Assembly: GCF_024649945.1 (NCBI RefSeq)
Contig: NZ_JANKMS010000012.1
Span: 1-64,000 of the forward strand
Reading direction: 5' to 3'
Source: Flavobacterium panacis
GTDB taxonomy: Bacteria; Bacteroidota; Bacteroidia; Flavobacteriales; Flavobacteriaceae
Length of the DNA stretch: 64,000 nt
The translations under genes and the position numbers were made by a program. Numbering within the stretch: position 1 is the first letter of the stretch; every line of letters begins with the position of its first letter. Of the stretch, positions 52,731-62,058 are shown piece by piece. The notes under the pieces are model-generated. The model was not told the DNA's origin, did not search any database, and worked only from the letters and a program-made list of their open reading frames with translations.

Positions 52731-53549
52731 TTAGTATTGTTCTTTTTCGTTAGGGAAATCACTAGATTTTACATCCGCTGCATATTGACCGATTGCTTTA
52801 GTCATTTCTTCGTAAAGATTTAAGTAACGACGTAAGAAACGTGGACTGAACTCGTTATTCATTCCCAACATATCGTGAATTACTAAAACCTGACCGTCAA
52901 CACCACCTCCGGCTCCAATTCCGATTACGGGAATCGAAATACTGTCGGCTACTTTCTTAGCAAGATCTGCAGGGATTTTTTCTAAAACAACAGCAAAACA
53001 TCCGATTTTCTCTAACATTTGTGCGTCTTCGATTAATTTTTCAGCTTCTTCCTCTTCTTTTGCGCGAACACTGTAAGTACCGAATTTGTAAATAGATTGT
53101 GGTGTTAAACCTAAATGTCCCATAACAGGAATTCCGGCATGTAATATTTTTTTAATAGATTCTTTAATTTCTTTTCCACCTTCTAATTTCACTGCATGCC
53201 CGCCACTTTCTTTCATTATTCTGATAGAAGAACGCAGCGCTTCTTTAGGATCTGATTGATAACTACCAAAAGGTAAATCTACCACAACCAAAGCTCTTTC
53301 AACAGCACGAACTACAGATGAAGCATGATAAATCATTTGATCTAGCGTAATTGGCAGTGTCGTTTCGTGACCAGCCATAACATTTGATGCAGAATCTCCA
53401 ACCAAAATTACATCAACACCTGCAGTGTCAACAATTTTAGCCATTGTATAATCGTATGCAGTAAGCATAGAGATTTTTTCTCCATTGCTTTTCATTTCAA
53501 TTAATGACTTTGTTGTGATTCTTTTATAATCTTTCTTTGCTACTGACAT
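52731..53549 (-). CDS. panB: 3-methyl-2-oxobutanoate hydroxymethyltransferase
   Basis: A 272-residue PanB (ketopantoate hydroxymethyltransferase), the first committed step of pantothenate and CoA synthesis. Motifs: ISMLTAYDYTMAKIVDTAGV near residue 25, DVILVGDSASNVMAGHETTL near residue 45 with the metal-binding Asp, MKESGGHAVKLEGGKE near residue 110, and IPVIGIGAGGGVDGQVLVIH near residue 205. The length is standard. I chose the ATG at 53549 (MSVAKKDYKRIT); a longer in-frame ATG at 53606 adds an unrelated 19 residues. No panC or panD is adjacent. Confidence 0.94.
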   Translation of the reverse strand: MSVAKKDYKRITTKSLIEMKSNGEKISMLTAYDYTMAKIVDTAGVDVILVGDSASNVMAGHETTLPITLDQMIYHASSVVRAVERALVVVDLPFGSYQSDPKEALRSSIRIMKESGGHAVKLEGGKEIKESIKKILHAGIPVMGHLGLTPQSIYKFGTYSVRAKEEEEAEKLIEDAQMLEKIGCFAVVLEKIPADLAKKVADSISIPVIGIGAGGGVDGQVLVIHDMLGMNNEFSPRFLRRYLNLYEEMTKAIGQYAADVKSSDFPNEKEQY

Positions 53550-53772
53550 TTTATTTTTTTTTGATATTGTAAAAGTATTGAATAATTGTAAAACAGGAAT
53601 CAGCAATAATAGAATATTTCGACCAAGAATAATTCCTCAGGTTTGAAATCTAATTGAAAATGACTGTTTTTCATTGTGATAGAGTAGGGATGTTTTGTTT
53701 GTAAAGAACCTTTAATAAGTGAATCAAATTTTCAATGAAAGCTTTTTCAGACAGCTAAAGGAACTTTGTTTT

Positions 53773-55200
53773 TTAACAATCTGCCATGTTTACCGCAATT
53801 GCAAGTCCGCCTTCTGATGTTTCTTTATATTTTGAATTCATGTCTTTTGCGGTTTCCCACATGGTATTAATCACTTTGTCTAAAGGAACTTTGGCATTTT
53901 TAGAATCCGTTTCTAAAGCTAATTCTGCAGCATTAATCGCTTTTATCGCTCCCATGGTATTTCTCTCGATACACGGAATTTGAACCAAACCGCCAATTGG
54001 ATCACAGGTTAAACCAAGATGATGTTCCATTGCGATTTCGGCAGCCATTAAAACTTGAGCAGGAGTTCCGCCCATTAATTCGCAAAGTGCCGCTGCTGCC
54101 ATCGATGAGGAAACACCAATTTCTGCCTGACAACCTCCCATAGCAGCCGAAATAGTCGAACCTTTTTTAAAGATGCTTCCAATTTCTCCTGCAACCATCA
54201 AAAATTGTTTGATTTCTTTTTCGCCTGCATTGTGGTTTTCAATTACCATATAATACATTAAAACGGCTGGAATTACACCAGAACTTCCATTAGTCGGAGC
54301 TGTTACAACACGCCCTAAAGAAGCATTTACTTCATTCACGGCAAGTGCAAAACAACTTACCCATTTTAAAATCTGACGGAATTTAACCTCGGTTTTTCTA
54401 ATTTCTTCCAACCAGCTTTGCGGATCGGTATAATTAGACAATCCGATCAAGTTTTGATGCATATCAAAAGCTCTTCTTCGAACATGGAGTCCGCCTGGAA
54501 GAATTCCTTCGGAGTGACAACCAATGTACATGCATTCTAACATGGTATTCCAAATACGCATTAATTCTGAATGCACTTCAGCTTCTGGACGCATTGAAAT
54601 TTCGTTTTCATATACAATTTCAGAAATCGATTTGTTTTCAGAAATGGTATAATTCAATAATTCAGCTGCGTTCTGAATCGGATAAGGGAAAGCACATTTT
54701 ATAACTTCTTTCAGTTTCGCATTGGTACGCTCTTCTTTTACCACAAATCCGCCTCCAATAGAATAAAAAGTAGATTCATATTCAGAATTGTCAGATTTGT
54801 AAGCAGTAAATTTCAAACCGTTTGCGTGAAAAGGAAGAAAATCTTTGTTGAAAACAATGTCTTGGAGAAAATAAAACGGAATCACTTTTTGGTTGCCCAA
54901 ATTGATTTCGTTGTTAGTTTCGATTTTTTTTATGATTCCTGCAATATCTTCAACGGGAATATATTCAGGATCCTGACCACTCAAACCCAACATAACGGCT
55001 AGATCAGTTGCGTGACCTTTTCCAGTTAAAGAGAGAGAGCCATACAAATCGACTTTTACTCTTGTTATATCTTCTAAAATAGCTTCCTCTTTAAGCTCTT
55101 CCAGAAAGCGTTCGGCAGCACGCCAAGGTCCCAAAGTATGTGAGCTTGAAGGGCCAACGCCAATTTTAAGCATATCAAAAACTGAGATACATTCTTCCAT
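53773..55200 (-). CDS. sdaA: L-serine ammonia-lyase, iron-sulfur type
   Basis: A 475-residue single-chain L-serine dehydratase that converts serine to pyruvate and ammonia. The N-terminal beta domain begins with FDMLKIGVGPSSSHTLGPWR at residues 8-27. The alpha domain holds the cysteines that bind the 4Fe-4S cluster in GGCQAEIGVSSSMAAAALCE near residue 355, LTCDPIGGLVQIPCIERN near residue 400, and TAPTNGSSGVIPAVLMYY near 300. The length matches the fused E. coli SdaA type. The gene is transcribed alone and divergently from the antiporter. Confidence 0.94.
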   Translation of the reverse strand: MEECISVFDMLKIGVGPSSSHTLGPWRAAERFLEELKEEAILEDITRVKVDLYGSLSLTGKGHATDLAVMLGLSGQDPEYIPVEDIAGIIKKIETNNEINLGNQKVIPFYFLQDIVFNKDFLPFHANGLKFTAYKSDNSEYESTFYSIGGGFVVKEERTNAKLKEVIKCAFPYPIQNAAELLNYTISENKSISEIVYENEISMRPEAEVHSELMRIWNTMLECMYIGCHSEGILPGGLHVRRRAFDMHQNLIGLSNYTDPQSWLEEIRKTEVKFRQILKWVSCFALAVNEVNASLGRVVTAPTNGSSGVIPAVLMYYMVIENHNAGEKEIKQFLMVAGEIGSIFKKGSTISAAMGGCQAEIGVSSSMAAAALCELMGGTPAQVLMAAEIAMEHHLGLTCDPIGGLVQIPCIERNTMGAIKAINAAELALETDSKNAKVPLDKVINTMWETAKDMNSKYKETSEGGLAIAVNMADC

Positions 55201-55494
55201 TGTTCGTTTTTTGTTAAGACAAAGATAATTGAATAATGCAATGAAGATTTATATTTTAATGTTAATCTTGCGTATTTGTTAAAAAAAATATTAAATATTA
55301 ATAATTTGGCAACGAAATAAATTTAAATCCTTAATATGCGGTTTTCGTAGAAAGTAAGCGTTTTTTCGGTATTTTTGTAATGAAACAAGTTGATAAAGAA
55401 CTTGATTTTTTATATTAATACCTCTTGGATTTTGTTTTAATTCTGAAAATGTCTTTTTACAAATATTAATACCACAAGAAGATAAATTTACAAT

Positions 55495-57642
55495 ATGATA
55501 GAATTTTTCAAACATCTATTACAAGAATTCGAATTGCCGCTTACCAATCCCGTATTGATTTTTTCGCTAATACTTTTTATAATTCTGCTTTCGCCAATTT
55601 TACTTAAAAAGATTAATATTCCCGGAATTATTGGTCTTATTATTTCAGGAGTAATCATTGGTCCACATGGATTAAATATTTTGGCAAAAAACTCTGCAGT
55701 CGATCTTTTTTCAACAATTGGACTTCTTTACATTATGTTTATAGCCGGTTTAGAATTGGATATGAATGAGTTTAAAGCCAATCGAAACAAAAGTTTATTG
55801 TTTGGTTTTTTTACTTTTATTCTGCCTCTTTCGATCGGATTTCCAGTTTGTTTCTATTTACTGAGATATGATTTTAATGCGAGTTTTTTAACGGCAAGTA
55901 TGTTTGCTACTCATACATTGGTAGCATATCCGATTGTAAGTAAACTAGGAATTGCTAAAAATCAAGCAGTTGCTATTACAGTTGGAGGAACAATTTTAAC
56001 AGATACAGCGGTTTTGATTATTTTGGCTGTCATTATGGGAAGCAGTCAAGGAAATCTAAATCAGGCATTTTGGGTCAAATTGATTGTTTCTTTGGCTATT
56101 TTTTCAGCTATAATGTTTTTGATTATTCCACGTGTTGCAAAATGGTTTTTCAAAAAATTAGAAAGTGAAAAACATGCTCATTACATTTTTGTACTTTCTG
56201 TAGTTTTCTTTGCCGCTTTTTTGGCTGAAGTTGCGGGAGTAGAACCGATTATTGGAGCTTTCGTTGCAGGTTTGGCGTTAAATCCTTTAATTCCACATTC
56301 TTCTGCTTTGATGAATAGAATTGAGTTTATTGGAAACGCTTTATTTATTCCGTTTTTCTTGATTTCAGTGGGAATGCTGGTTGATGTAAGTGTTATTTTA
56401 AGCGGACCAACAGCTTTGATCGTTGCAGGAACACTGAGTGTTGTAGCAATATTTGGAAAATGGATTGCAGCCTTTTTTACACAATTGGTTTTCAGATATA
56501 CTAAAACAGAAAGACAGCTTATTTTTGGACTGAGTAGTGCGCATGCTGCAGCTACTTTGGCAGTAATTTTAGTAGGATTTAAAGCTAAAATCTTAGACGA
56601 AAATATCCTAAACGGAACCATTATTTTAATTCTGATTACTTGTATTGTAGCTTCTTTTGCAACTGAAAAAGCAGCTAAAAAAATAGCTATTTGCGAAGAA
56701 GAAATCTCACCAGAAGATACAGGAAGAGATCAAATCTTAGATGAACACATTTTAATTCCATTGGCGAAGACTTCTGCAACAGCTAGTTTGTTAGATTTTG
56801 CTCTTTTAATAAAAGATAAAAAATCGTCTAATCCTGTTACTTTATTAACGATTGTTCCAAACAATAATCAGGCGGAAAAGAATATTTTAAAATACAAAAA
56901 AGCGGTAGATAAATTTGTGATTCAGGCTTCAGCTTCAGAAGTGAAAATTAATACAATCGCTAGAATTGACCATAATCCTGCAAGTGGAATTGCCAGAACG
57001 TCTAAAGAAATCATGTCTGATATTGTGATTGTAGGCTGGCCTAGAAAAACAGGATTTATTGATAAAATCTTTGGAGAAAATGTAGATTCGATTATCAATA
57101 ATGTCGATAAGAGTTTGTTTATCTGTAGGTTTCAAAAGAATTTTATTGAAGAAAAAAGACTGGTTTTTGTCTGTCCTCCATTTTCTGAAAGAGGAATTGG
57201 TTTTCAAGTATTGCTTCAGAAAATATGTCGTTTATCACAAGAATTAAGCATTCCGATTGTGGTTTACGCTGAATACAAAACGCACGAAACCATTCAGCAA
57301 ATTGCTAATAATTTGAAATTGAATGCCAAATTAGGATTTAAGAATGTTTCAGATTGGGAAGATTTTGAATCTATTTCTGATGAAATGAAACCAACAGATT
57401 TAGTTGTTTTCAATCTATCTAGAAAAGGTTCAGTTTCATATCAATCTATTTTTGATAGATTACCTCAGAAGTTTGAAAAATATTTTGATACCAATAATGT
57501 AATGCTTGTCTATCCGCAAGATGATCGTAAAGAAAGTGCGATGGATGCTTACGAAGATTTTACAGCTTCACCTTTGGCAAAAGGAATCGAGGCAATCGAA
57601 CAGATTGGACGTGGTTTGGGAAGTATTTTGAAGAAAGGCTAA
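55495..57642 (+). CDS. Kef/CPA2-type cation:proton antiporter
   Basis: A 715-residue inner-membrane antiporter. Residues 1-400 contain 12-13 membrane spans with LLSPILLKKINIPGIIGLII near residue 35, FIAGLELDMNEFKANR near residue 83 and EVAGVEPIIGAFVAGLALNP near residue 245, typical of the CPA2/Kef family. Residues about 420-690 form a cytosolic region with universal-stress-protein-like halves (LIPLAKTSATASLLDFALLI; RLVFVCPPFSERGIGFQVLL), as in many Bacteroidota antiporters, rather than a TrkA-N domain. It exchanges Na+ or K+ for protons. The weak -7 box TATTTTTG lies at 55370. Confidence 0.88.
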   Translation: MIEFFKHLLQEFELPLTNPVLIFSLILFIILLSPILLKKINIPGIIGLIISGVIIGPHGLNILAKNSAVDLFSTIGLLYIMFIAGLELDMNEFKANRNKSLLFGFFTFILPLSIGFPVCFYLLRYDFNASFLTASMFATHTLVAYPIVSKLGIAKNQAVAITVGGTILTDTAVLIILAVIMGSSQGNLNQAFWVKLIVSLAIFSAIMFLIIPRVAKWFFKKLESEKHAHYIFVLSVVFFAAFLAEVAGVEPIIGAFVAGLALNPLIPHSSALMNRIEFIGNALFIPFFLISVGMLVDVSVILSGPTALIVAGTLSVVAIFGKWIAAFFTQLVFRYTKTERQLIFGLSSAHAAATLAVILVGFKAKILDENILNGTIILILITCIVASFATEKAAKKIAICEEEISPEDTGRDQILDEHILIPLAKTSATASLLDFALLIKDKKSSNPVTLLTIVPNNNQAEKNILKYKKAVDKFVIQASASEVKINTIARIDHNPASGIARTSKEIMSDIVIVGWPRKTGFIDKIFGENVDSIINNVDKSLFICRFQKNFIEEKRLVFVCPPFSERGIGFQVLLQKICRLSQELSIPIVVYAEYKTHETIQQIANNLKLNAKLGFKNVSDWEDFESISDEMKPTDLVVFNLSRKGSVSYQSIFDRLPQKFEKYFDTNNVMLVYPQDDRKESAMDAYEDFTASPLAKGIEAIEQIGRGLGSILKKG

Positions 57643-57653
57643 ATTTCATCTTT

Positions 57654-58115
57654 ATGAAAATCTCGATTGTTTTAGCTGTTTTTAGTATTGTTTTTACTTT
57701 TTCAAGCTGTAATAAAGTAAAAGAAGAAACGAATTCAAATTCTGAAGCTACTATTAATAAAGGTGATAGTATTGTAAAAACTACCAAAAAAGAATTGCCT
57801 GAGAATTTTGATGAATTCAATAAAAAATTTCATTCGGATTCTCTTTTTCAGGTTTCAAGAGTTGATTTCCCAATTGAAGGAAAACATATTTACGGATTTG
57901 AGCAATACAGTTGGACACGAAAAAATTGGCAGTTTCACGCTATTCCTGTTCAAGAAAAATCAGAAATTGAAGAATACCAGCATACTTTAGTAAAAACCGA
58001 TACATTGATCACCGAAAGATTTTGGATTCCAGATAGTGGTTTTGAAGTTGAAAGGCAATTTAAACTGATCAAAAACAAATGGTTTTTAATTTATTATAAC
58101 GATATAAATTTATAG
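57654..58115 (+). CDS. small lipoprotein of unknown function
   Basis: A 153-residue lipoprotein with signal MKISIVLAVFSIVFTFSSC and Cys at residue 19, an Asn/Ser/Glu-rich linker, and a compact mature domain of about 100 residues (DEFNKKFHSDSLFQVSRVDF, KHIYGFEQYSWTRKNWQFHA) ending in strands. It resembles DUF4348-type lipoproteins of Bacteroidota, but I am not certain. It is 11 bp after the antiporter and 4 bp before the VOC gene, so the three are co-transcribed. Confidence 0.75.
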   Translation: MKISIVLAVFSIVFTFSSCNKVKEETNSNSEATINKGDSIVKTTKKELPENFDEFNKKFHSDSLFQVSRVDFPIEGKHIYGFEQYSWTRKNWQFHAIPVQEKSEIEEYQHTLVKTDTLITERFWIPDSGFEVERQFKLIKNKWFLIYYNDINL

Positions 58116-58119
58116 TAAA

Positions 58120-58482
58120 ATGAAGCACAACATAAAATCAATTCGACCATTTATTGGTTCCAAAAATTTTGAAATTTCAAGAAGTTTCTATCGTGATTTA
58201 GGCTTTGAAGAAACTGTTTTAGATGCAAAAATGTCTGTTTTTAAAAGTAATGAAATTGCATTTTATGTGCAAAACGCTTACGTTCAAGATTGGATTGACA
58301 ATACTATGATTTTTGTTGAAGTTGACAATGTAGAGCGTTATTATAGTGAACTAACGGCTTTAAAGCTTCCAGAAAAGTATGAAGGAGCTAGATTGACTCC
58401 AATACAATATTTAGATTGGGGAAGCGAATGTTTTCTGCATGATCCGTCTGGTGTTTTGTGGCATTTCGGAAAATTTAAATAA
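58120..58482 (+). CDS. VOC/glyoxalase family protein
   Basis: A 120-residue protein of the vicinal-oxygen-chelate fold. It begins IRPFIGSKNFEISRSFYRDL, the standard beta-alpha start, has YVQNAYVQDWIDNTMIFVEV in the middle and ends CFLHDPSGVLWHFGKF. Its length is that of single-module VOC proteins (bleomycin-resistance or glyoxalase types). The metal ligands are not clear enough to name a reaction. It follows the lipoprotein gene with 4 bp spacing. Confidence 0.82.
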   Translation: MKHNIKSIRPFIGSKNFEISRSFYRDLGFEETVLDAKMSVFKSNEIAFYVQNAYVQDWIDNTMIFVEVDNVERYYSELTALKLPEKYEGARLTPIQYLDWGSECFLHDPSGVLWHFGKFK

Positions 58483-58484
58483 GA

Positions 58485-58557
58485 TTTTTTTGCCACGAAT
58501 TTCACTAATACTCACGAATTAAAAAATAAAAAATTAGTGAAATTCGTGGCAAAAAAG
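58485..58557. repeat. GCCACGAATTTCAC palindrome between convergent genes
   Basis: Arms TTGCCACGAATTTCACTAAT (ending 58509) and ATTAGTGAAATTCGTGGCAA (starting 58533) are exact reverse complements, flanked by T and A runs. Position and shape would allow it to act as a bidirectional terminator. Confidence 0.85.
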
Positions 58558-58560
58558 AAA

Positions 58561-59247
58561 TTACCTCAAACCAAAATCGCCCAAAACGCGAGTAGTTCCT
58601 TTACGCTGGTACCAATCATTATAGACTAATTCAATATTTTTTACATCAAATTCGCCAAAATCATAATCACGATATTTTTCTGCTATTTGGATTAGTTTTT
58701 TAGGATCATGAAGTTTTTCTTGAAAACGCATTATGGTAGAATGTGCCGTAGAAATCTCATATCGGCTGTCAATACTTTGTTGCAAGTCCGAATTTTTAAA
58801 GTTCTCTCGCAATCTATTTCTTAAATTATTTAAAGTTTCATCGCTAGGAAACCCTTGAATCATTATTGCCGATGGAGAAGCCGTCACACCTTTGTAATGA
58901 ATTTTGATTTTATCTACATCAACAAGACTTCTGCAGATAATTTCGATGTACTCGTTTGGTAAAATCTGATTTAATTGAAATGCTGTCGAACAAGATATAA
59001 TGGACATTACTGTAATATGAATATCGCTATCAGGATAAAAATACTGTTCTGGTTCTGCTTTTTTTAGTTCGTTAATGAAATGCTGAATATTGGCTTTTAT
59101 TTCATCACTTGGACGTATTAAAAGTGTTATCCCGAACCTAGAATCAGATTCGTTTTTAAGCTCTGAATCAATCGCATATTTTCCTGCTGAAATTGCTTCA
59201 GAAGAGGTTTTATAAAGTTGATCGTAATGTTTAGTTAGTTTGCTCAT
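58561..59247 (-). CDS. 2H phosphoesterase-type protein
   Basis: A 228-residue protein of the 2H phosphoesterase (2'-5' RNA ligase-like) superfamily; relatives in Flavobacterium are often annotated 'mutarotase'. The two signature motifs are present: DIHITVMS near residue 84 (H-x-T) and AHSTIMRF near residue 170 (H-x-T). GITLLIRPSDEIKANIQHFI near residue 38 is the core strand and helix. Such enzymes hydrolyse 2'-5' or cyclic phosphodiesters. The TlpA-like gene is 6 bp upstream on the same strand, so the two are likely co-transcribed. Confidence 0.8.
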   Translation of the reverse strand: MSKLTKHYDQLYKTSSEAISAGKYAIDSELKNESDSRFGITLLIRPSDEIKANIQHFINELKKAEPEQYFYPDSDIHITVMSIISCSTAFQLNQILPNEYIEIICRSLVDVDKIKIHYKGVTASPSAIMIQGFPSDETLNNLRNRLRENFKNSDLQQSIDSRYEISTAHSTIMRFQEKLHDPKKLIQIAEKYRDYDFGEFDVKNIELVYNDWYQRKGTTRVLGDFGLR

Positions 59248-59253
59248 TATATA

Positions 59254-60153
59254 TTATTCAGCTTCAAAAATCGTTTTTAATTTCGATTGCAAATCGTGTT
59301 TATTGTTTTCGCTACTGCCTTTCCATTTTCCAATAATAGTGCCGTTTTTGTCAATTAAAACTTTGTGAGGAATCCCATTAACGAAATAGTCTTTAATAAT
59401 ATTTGCATTATCCTGTGATAAAAAAATATGCCTCCAGCTTTCAATTTTTTCTTTGGCAATGGCTTTTCCCCAAAGATCAAGTTTGTCATCTTTTGCTATG
59501 CTGATGATTTCAAAACCATGTTGATGGTATTTTTTATACAACTCCTTGATGTATGGAAGTTCTTCTCTGCAAGGACGACACCAACTTGCCCAAAAATCGA
59601 TCAGAACATATTGTTTTTCTTTAAAATCATCCAACGAAATCATATTACCTTTGCTGTCTTCCAAACTGAAATTTGGAGCGATACTTCCCACTTTACTTTT
59701 TTTAAAGTATTTAAGTTTTTCAGCCATCTCTAGACCTTTAGGAGAATTCTTAATTTCGGGTGTGAAATTTTCAAAAACTTCCACAAAAGTGTCATAAAAA
59801 TTCATTCCGATATAACGATTAACAGGCACGCGAATTAATTGCAAAGCGCGAAACGAATTGGGATGATTTTTAGCAAAAACAAAATCAAGTTTCAATTCAT
59901 TAATGTCATTTTGATCTATAATGTTCTCCAAATCATCTACACGAAGAAGTAACTGACTTTTAATAAGTGAATCCTTTTCAATTTCAATTTTTGATATAAT
60001 TTCTTTTTGAATTGCAGCAATAGAGTCGTGAATTTTTTTAGTTGTTCTATGCAGTTCTAAAATTTCTTTTTCGATTGCAGTTTCATCCTGAGCAAAACTC
60101 AAATTACTTAAAAGGGGAATAAAAACAATAAACAGAAGGTTTAATTTTTTCAT
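59254..60153 (-). CDS. TlpA-type thioredoxin family lipoprotein or secreted protein
   Basis: A 299-residue periplasmic thiol-disulfide protein. Signal peptide MKKLNLLFIVFIPLLSNLSF is followed by a coiled helical region (residues 25-150, heptad-like EIEKEILELHRTTKKIHDSI) and a C-terminal AhpC/TSA-TlpA domain from about residue 155: IAPNFSLEDSKGNMISLDDF, then VLIDFWASWCRPCREELPYI with the redox CRPC, and FVNGIPHKVLIDKNGTIIGK. This layout is common in Bacteroidota. It probably keeps cell-envelope thiols reduced. Confidence 0.88.
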   Translation of the reverse strand: MKKLNLLFIVFIPLLSNLSFAQDETAIEKEILELHRTTKKIHDSIAAIQKEIISKIEIEKDSLIKSQLLLRVDDLENIIDQNDINELKLDFVFAKNHPNSFRALQLIRVPVNRYIGMNFYDTFVEVFENFTPEIKNSPKGLEMAEKLKYFKKSKVGSIAPNFSLEDSKGNMISLDDFKEKQYVLIDFWASWCRPCREELPYIKELYKKYHQHGFEIISIAKDDKLDLWGKAIAKEKIESWRHIFLSQDNANIIKDYFVNGIPHKVLIDKNGTIIGKWKGSSENNKHDLQSKLKTIFEAE

Positions 60154-60181
60154 TGAATAAGTGTTTATCAGGATTTATTCG

Positions 60182-60550
60182 CTATTTCTTTTTTGGTTTT
60201 GCCAAATTTTCTTTAACTCTAAATTTTACGATTTCGGTAATTAAATCATAAGGCATTGGATCTTTAAGAGGAAATTGAACAGAGCCCTTACCAGATTTGT
60301 ATTTTGAAAGTTTTTCTGCAAAAGCTTCATGACCACTCGGAAGAGCATAAAGTCCGATATGATTTTTATAAGCAGCAAAATAAACTACAATTCCGTTCTG
60401 ATCAAAAGCTGGCATCGAATAACTGATTTTCTCTTTAGCATCTGGAGCTGCTTTCTGAATCGTCATTCTAACTTTCTCCAGAATTTCCTGAACATCATTG
60501 GGAAATCCACCAATGTATTCGTCAATACTTTCAGGTTTTTTTGTTTCCAT
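60182..60550 (-). CDS. DUF1801 domain protein
   Basis: A 122-residue protein of the DUF1801/YdhG family, sometimes described as an iron-chaperone-like fold. Visible pattern: DVQEILEKVRMTIQKAAPDA, then EKISYSMPAFDQNGIVVYFA, AAYKNHIGLYALPSG and GKGSVQFPLKDPMPYDLI. The length is standard. The actual role is not established. It stands 28 bp upstream of the TlpA-like gene on the same strand and may share its transcript. Confidence 0.85.
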   Translation of the reverse strand: METKKPESIDEYIGGFPNDVQEILEKVRMTIQKAAPDAKEKISYSMPAFDQNGIVVYFAAYKNHIGLYALPSGHEAFAEKLSKYKSGKGSVQFPLKDPMPYDLITEIVKFRVKENLAKPKKK

Positions 60551-60587
60551 AACGTTTTTTGTTTCAAGTTGAGTTTCTTTACTTTTT

Positions 60588-60706
60588 TTTTACCGCAGAG
60601 TTCGCAAAGATTTGTGCTGATGAAATATTGTAAAGACAAAGCTTTGCGAACTTATTATTTAATGGATCTAAAAAAACTTAGCGACCTTTGCGTACCTTTC
60701 GGTTAA
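60588..60706. repeat. palindromic repeat, ACCGCAGAG / CTTTCGGTT variant
   Basis: ACCGCAGAGTTCGCAAAGAT, GCTTTGCGAACTT and AACTTAGCGACCTTTGCG words; GTTCGCAAAG and CTTTGCGAAC are inverted. A family member between the DUF1801 and SRPBCC genes. Confidence 0.65.
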
Positions 60707-60713
60707 ATCAAAA

Positions 60714-61181
60714 TTATGCTAAACCTTTAGGAAAGCGATCTAAAACTAAATTCAGTAATAAATGATGTTCTAAATACGCTTTAGCGCCTGCTAAAACCAA
60801 TGTAAAACCTTCAGTAGAATTACGAACTTGATCAATTATTTTATCTGAATCTCCTTGAAATCCTGAATTGGTAATACTGACAAAAGTTTCATTTTCGTTT
60901 AACGGATTAAAAACCCATTCCACCAAAGTGATTTCATCAGGATTTCCCCATTCGATTACAATCTTTTTATTTTCTTGTAAAACCAGTGTTTTAACCGAGA
61001 GAGAAAAACCATACATCTCCCAGGTCCATTCTGTTTTTTGATTCTCTTCTAATTTTCCTGATCCTTTGGTAAACCAAAATTTACTGGTAATCTGAGGATC
61101 AATAAAAGCCTGAAAAACTTCTGAAACAGGTTTTCGAATCAGCATTTCGGCCTTTGCATATTTGTTGTTTTCTGTTTTCAT
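60714..61181 (-). CDS. SRPBCC/AHSA1-type protein
   Basis: A 155-residue START-like (SRPBCC, AHSA1) protein: AEMLIRKPVSEVFQAFIDPQ at the start, then FWFTKGSGKLEENQKTEWTW and a final amphipathic helix (EGFTLVLAGAKAYLEHHLLL). These proteins bind hydrophobic ligands in a helix-grip pocket. The ligand is unknown. It is a lone gene between repeats; ATG 61181 gives the normal length. Confidence 0.85.
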   Translation of the reverse strand: MKTENNKYAKAEMLIRKPVSEVFQAFIDPQITSKFWFTKGSGKLEENQKTEWTWEMYGFSLSVKTLVLQENKKIVIEWGNPDEITLVEWVFNPLNENETFVSITNSGFQGDSDKIIDQVRNSTEGFTLVLAGAKAYLEHHLLLNLVLDRFPKGLA

Positions 61182-61296
61182 TCTTTAGAAGTTAGAGGTT
61201 ATAAGTTGAATATAAGAAGTCGATTTTATCTCAAAACTTCTTTTTTTTCTTCTGACCTCTAAATTATGAAATTACTGTAGTAAAATGTGCCAAAGT

Positions 61297-61977
61297 TTAA
61301 TTAAAACTATAACCTAGTAATAAATTAAGGGAATTGGTTTTAATAGTACCATTGTGGATAATCTCTGTATCAGAAATATTTGTTAGACCTAAATTTTCTC
61401 TTATTTCAATATAGATTTGATTGTTTTCATTCAGTTTGAATTCCTTTCCGATTCCGGCTGAAAAACCAAAATCTATTGATTTTTTATATTTTGTATCTTC
61501 ATCATCCGAACCAATTGTACCAGGGATATTTGATTCTGATTTTTGTCCAGATTTCAGTAAATAACCCAAATAAGGTCCACCATTTATGTAAAAACTTTTA
61601 TCGCCAGAGAAATTATACTTTAACATAATTGGAAGTACAATATAGTTTAAATAGGCTGTGACTTTATATCTATAATTCCCATCAATCGGTTCGGTTGGTA
61701 AATCCGGATTCAGAACATCGATTTTGCCTTTAAAATTTTGAGCTTTTCTTTCATAATTCAGATCTGCTCTTAGTGATAAATTTTCCTGAATTTCATGTTG
61801 AAAAGAAAGTCCAAATACGTAAGCAAAACCTGGATTTTTGTCTGAATAAGAATCGTAACCTCTAAGACTTGAGTAGTTTAAACCTGCTTGTATTCCGAAT
61901 TTTGCTTTAGAATCTTGTGCTGTTGTTTTGAAAGTGATTAAAGAAATAGTAAATAATAAAAAAGTAATTTTCTTCAT
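61297..61977 (-). CDS. outer-membrane beta-barrel protein, PorT-like
   Basis: A 226-residue outer-membrane protein. A signal peptide (MKKITFLLFTISLITFKTTA) is followed by eight-strand barrel repeats, each with alternating hydrophobic residues: KFGIQAGLNYSSLRGYDSYS, LSLRADLNYERKAQNFKGKI, YIVLPIMLKYNFSGDKSFYI, and ending NSLNLLLGYSFN. The aromatic end fits BAM insertion. It belongs to the 'outer membrane beta-barrel / PorT' domain group, whose members are structural or of unknown function. Confidence 0.85.
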   Translation of the reverse strand: MKKITFLLFTISLITFKTTAQDSKAKFGIQAGLNYSSLRGYDSYSDKNPGFAYVFGLSFQHEIQENLSLRADLNYERKAQNFKGKIDVLNPDLPTEPIDGNYRYKVTAYLNYIVLPIMLKYNFSGDKSFYINGGPYLGYLLKSGQKSESNIPGTIGSDDEDTKYKKSIDFGFSAGIGKEFKLNENNQIYIEIRENLGLTNISDTEIIHNGTIKTNSLNLLLGYSFN

Positions 61978-62058
61978 GTTTTTGGGTTGGATTAATTTGT
62001 TGCGAATGTATACAAAAACTGCTTATTCAGGATTGTAATAAGCAGTGTTTATTCTGTT

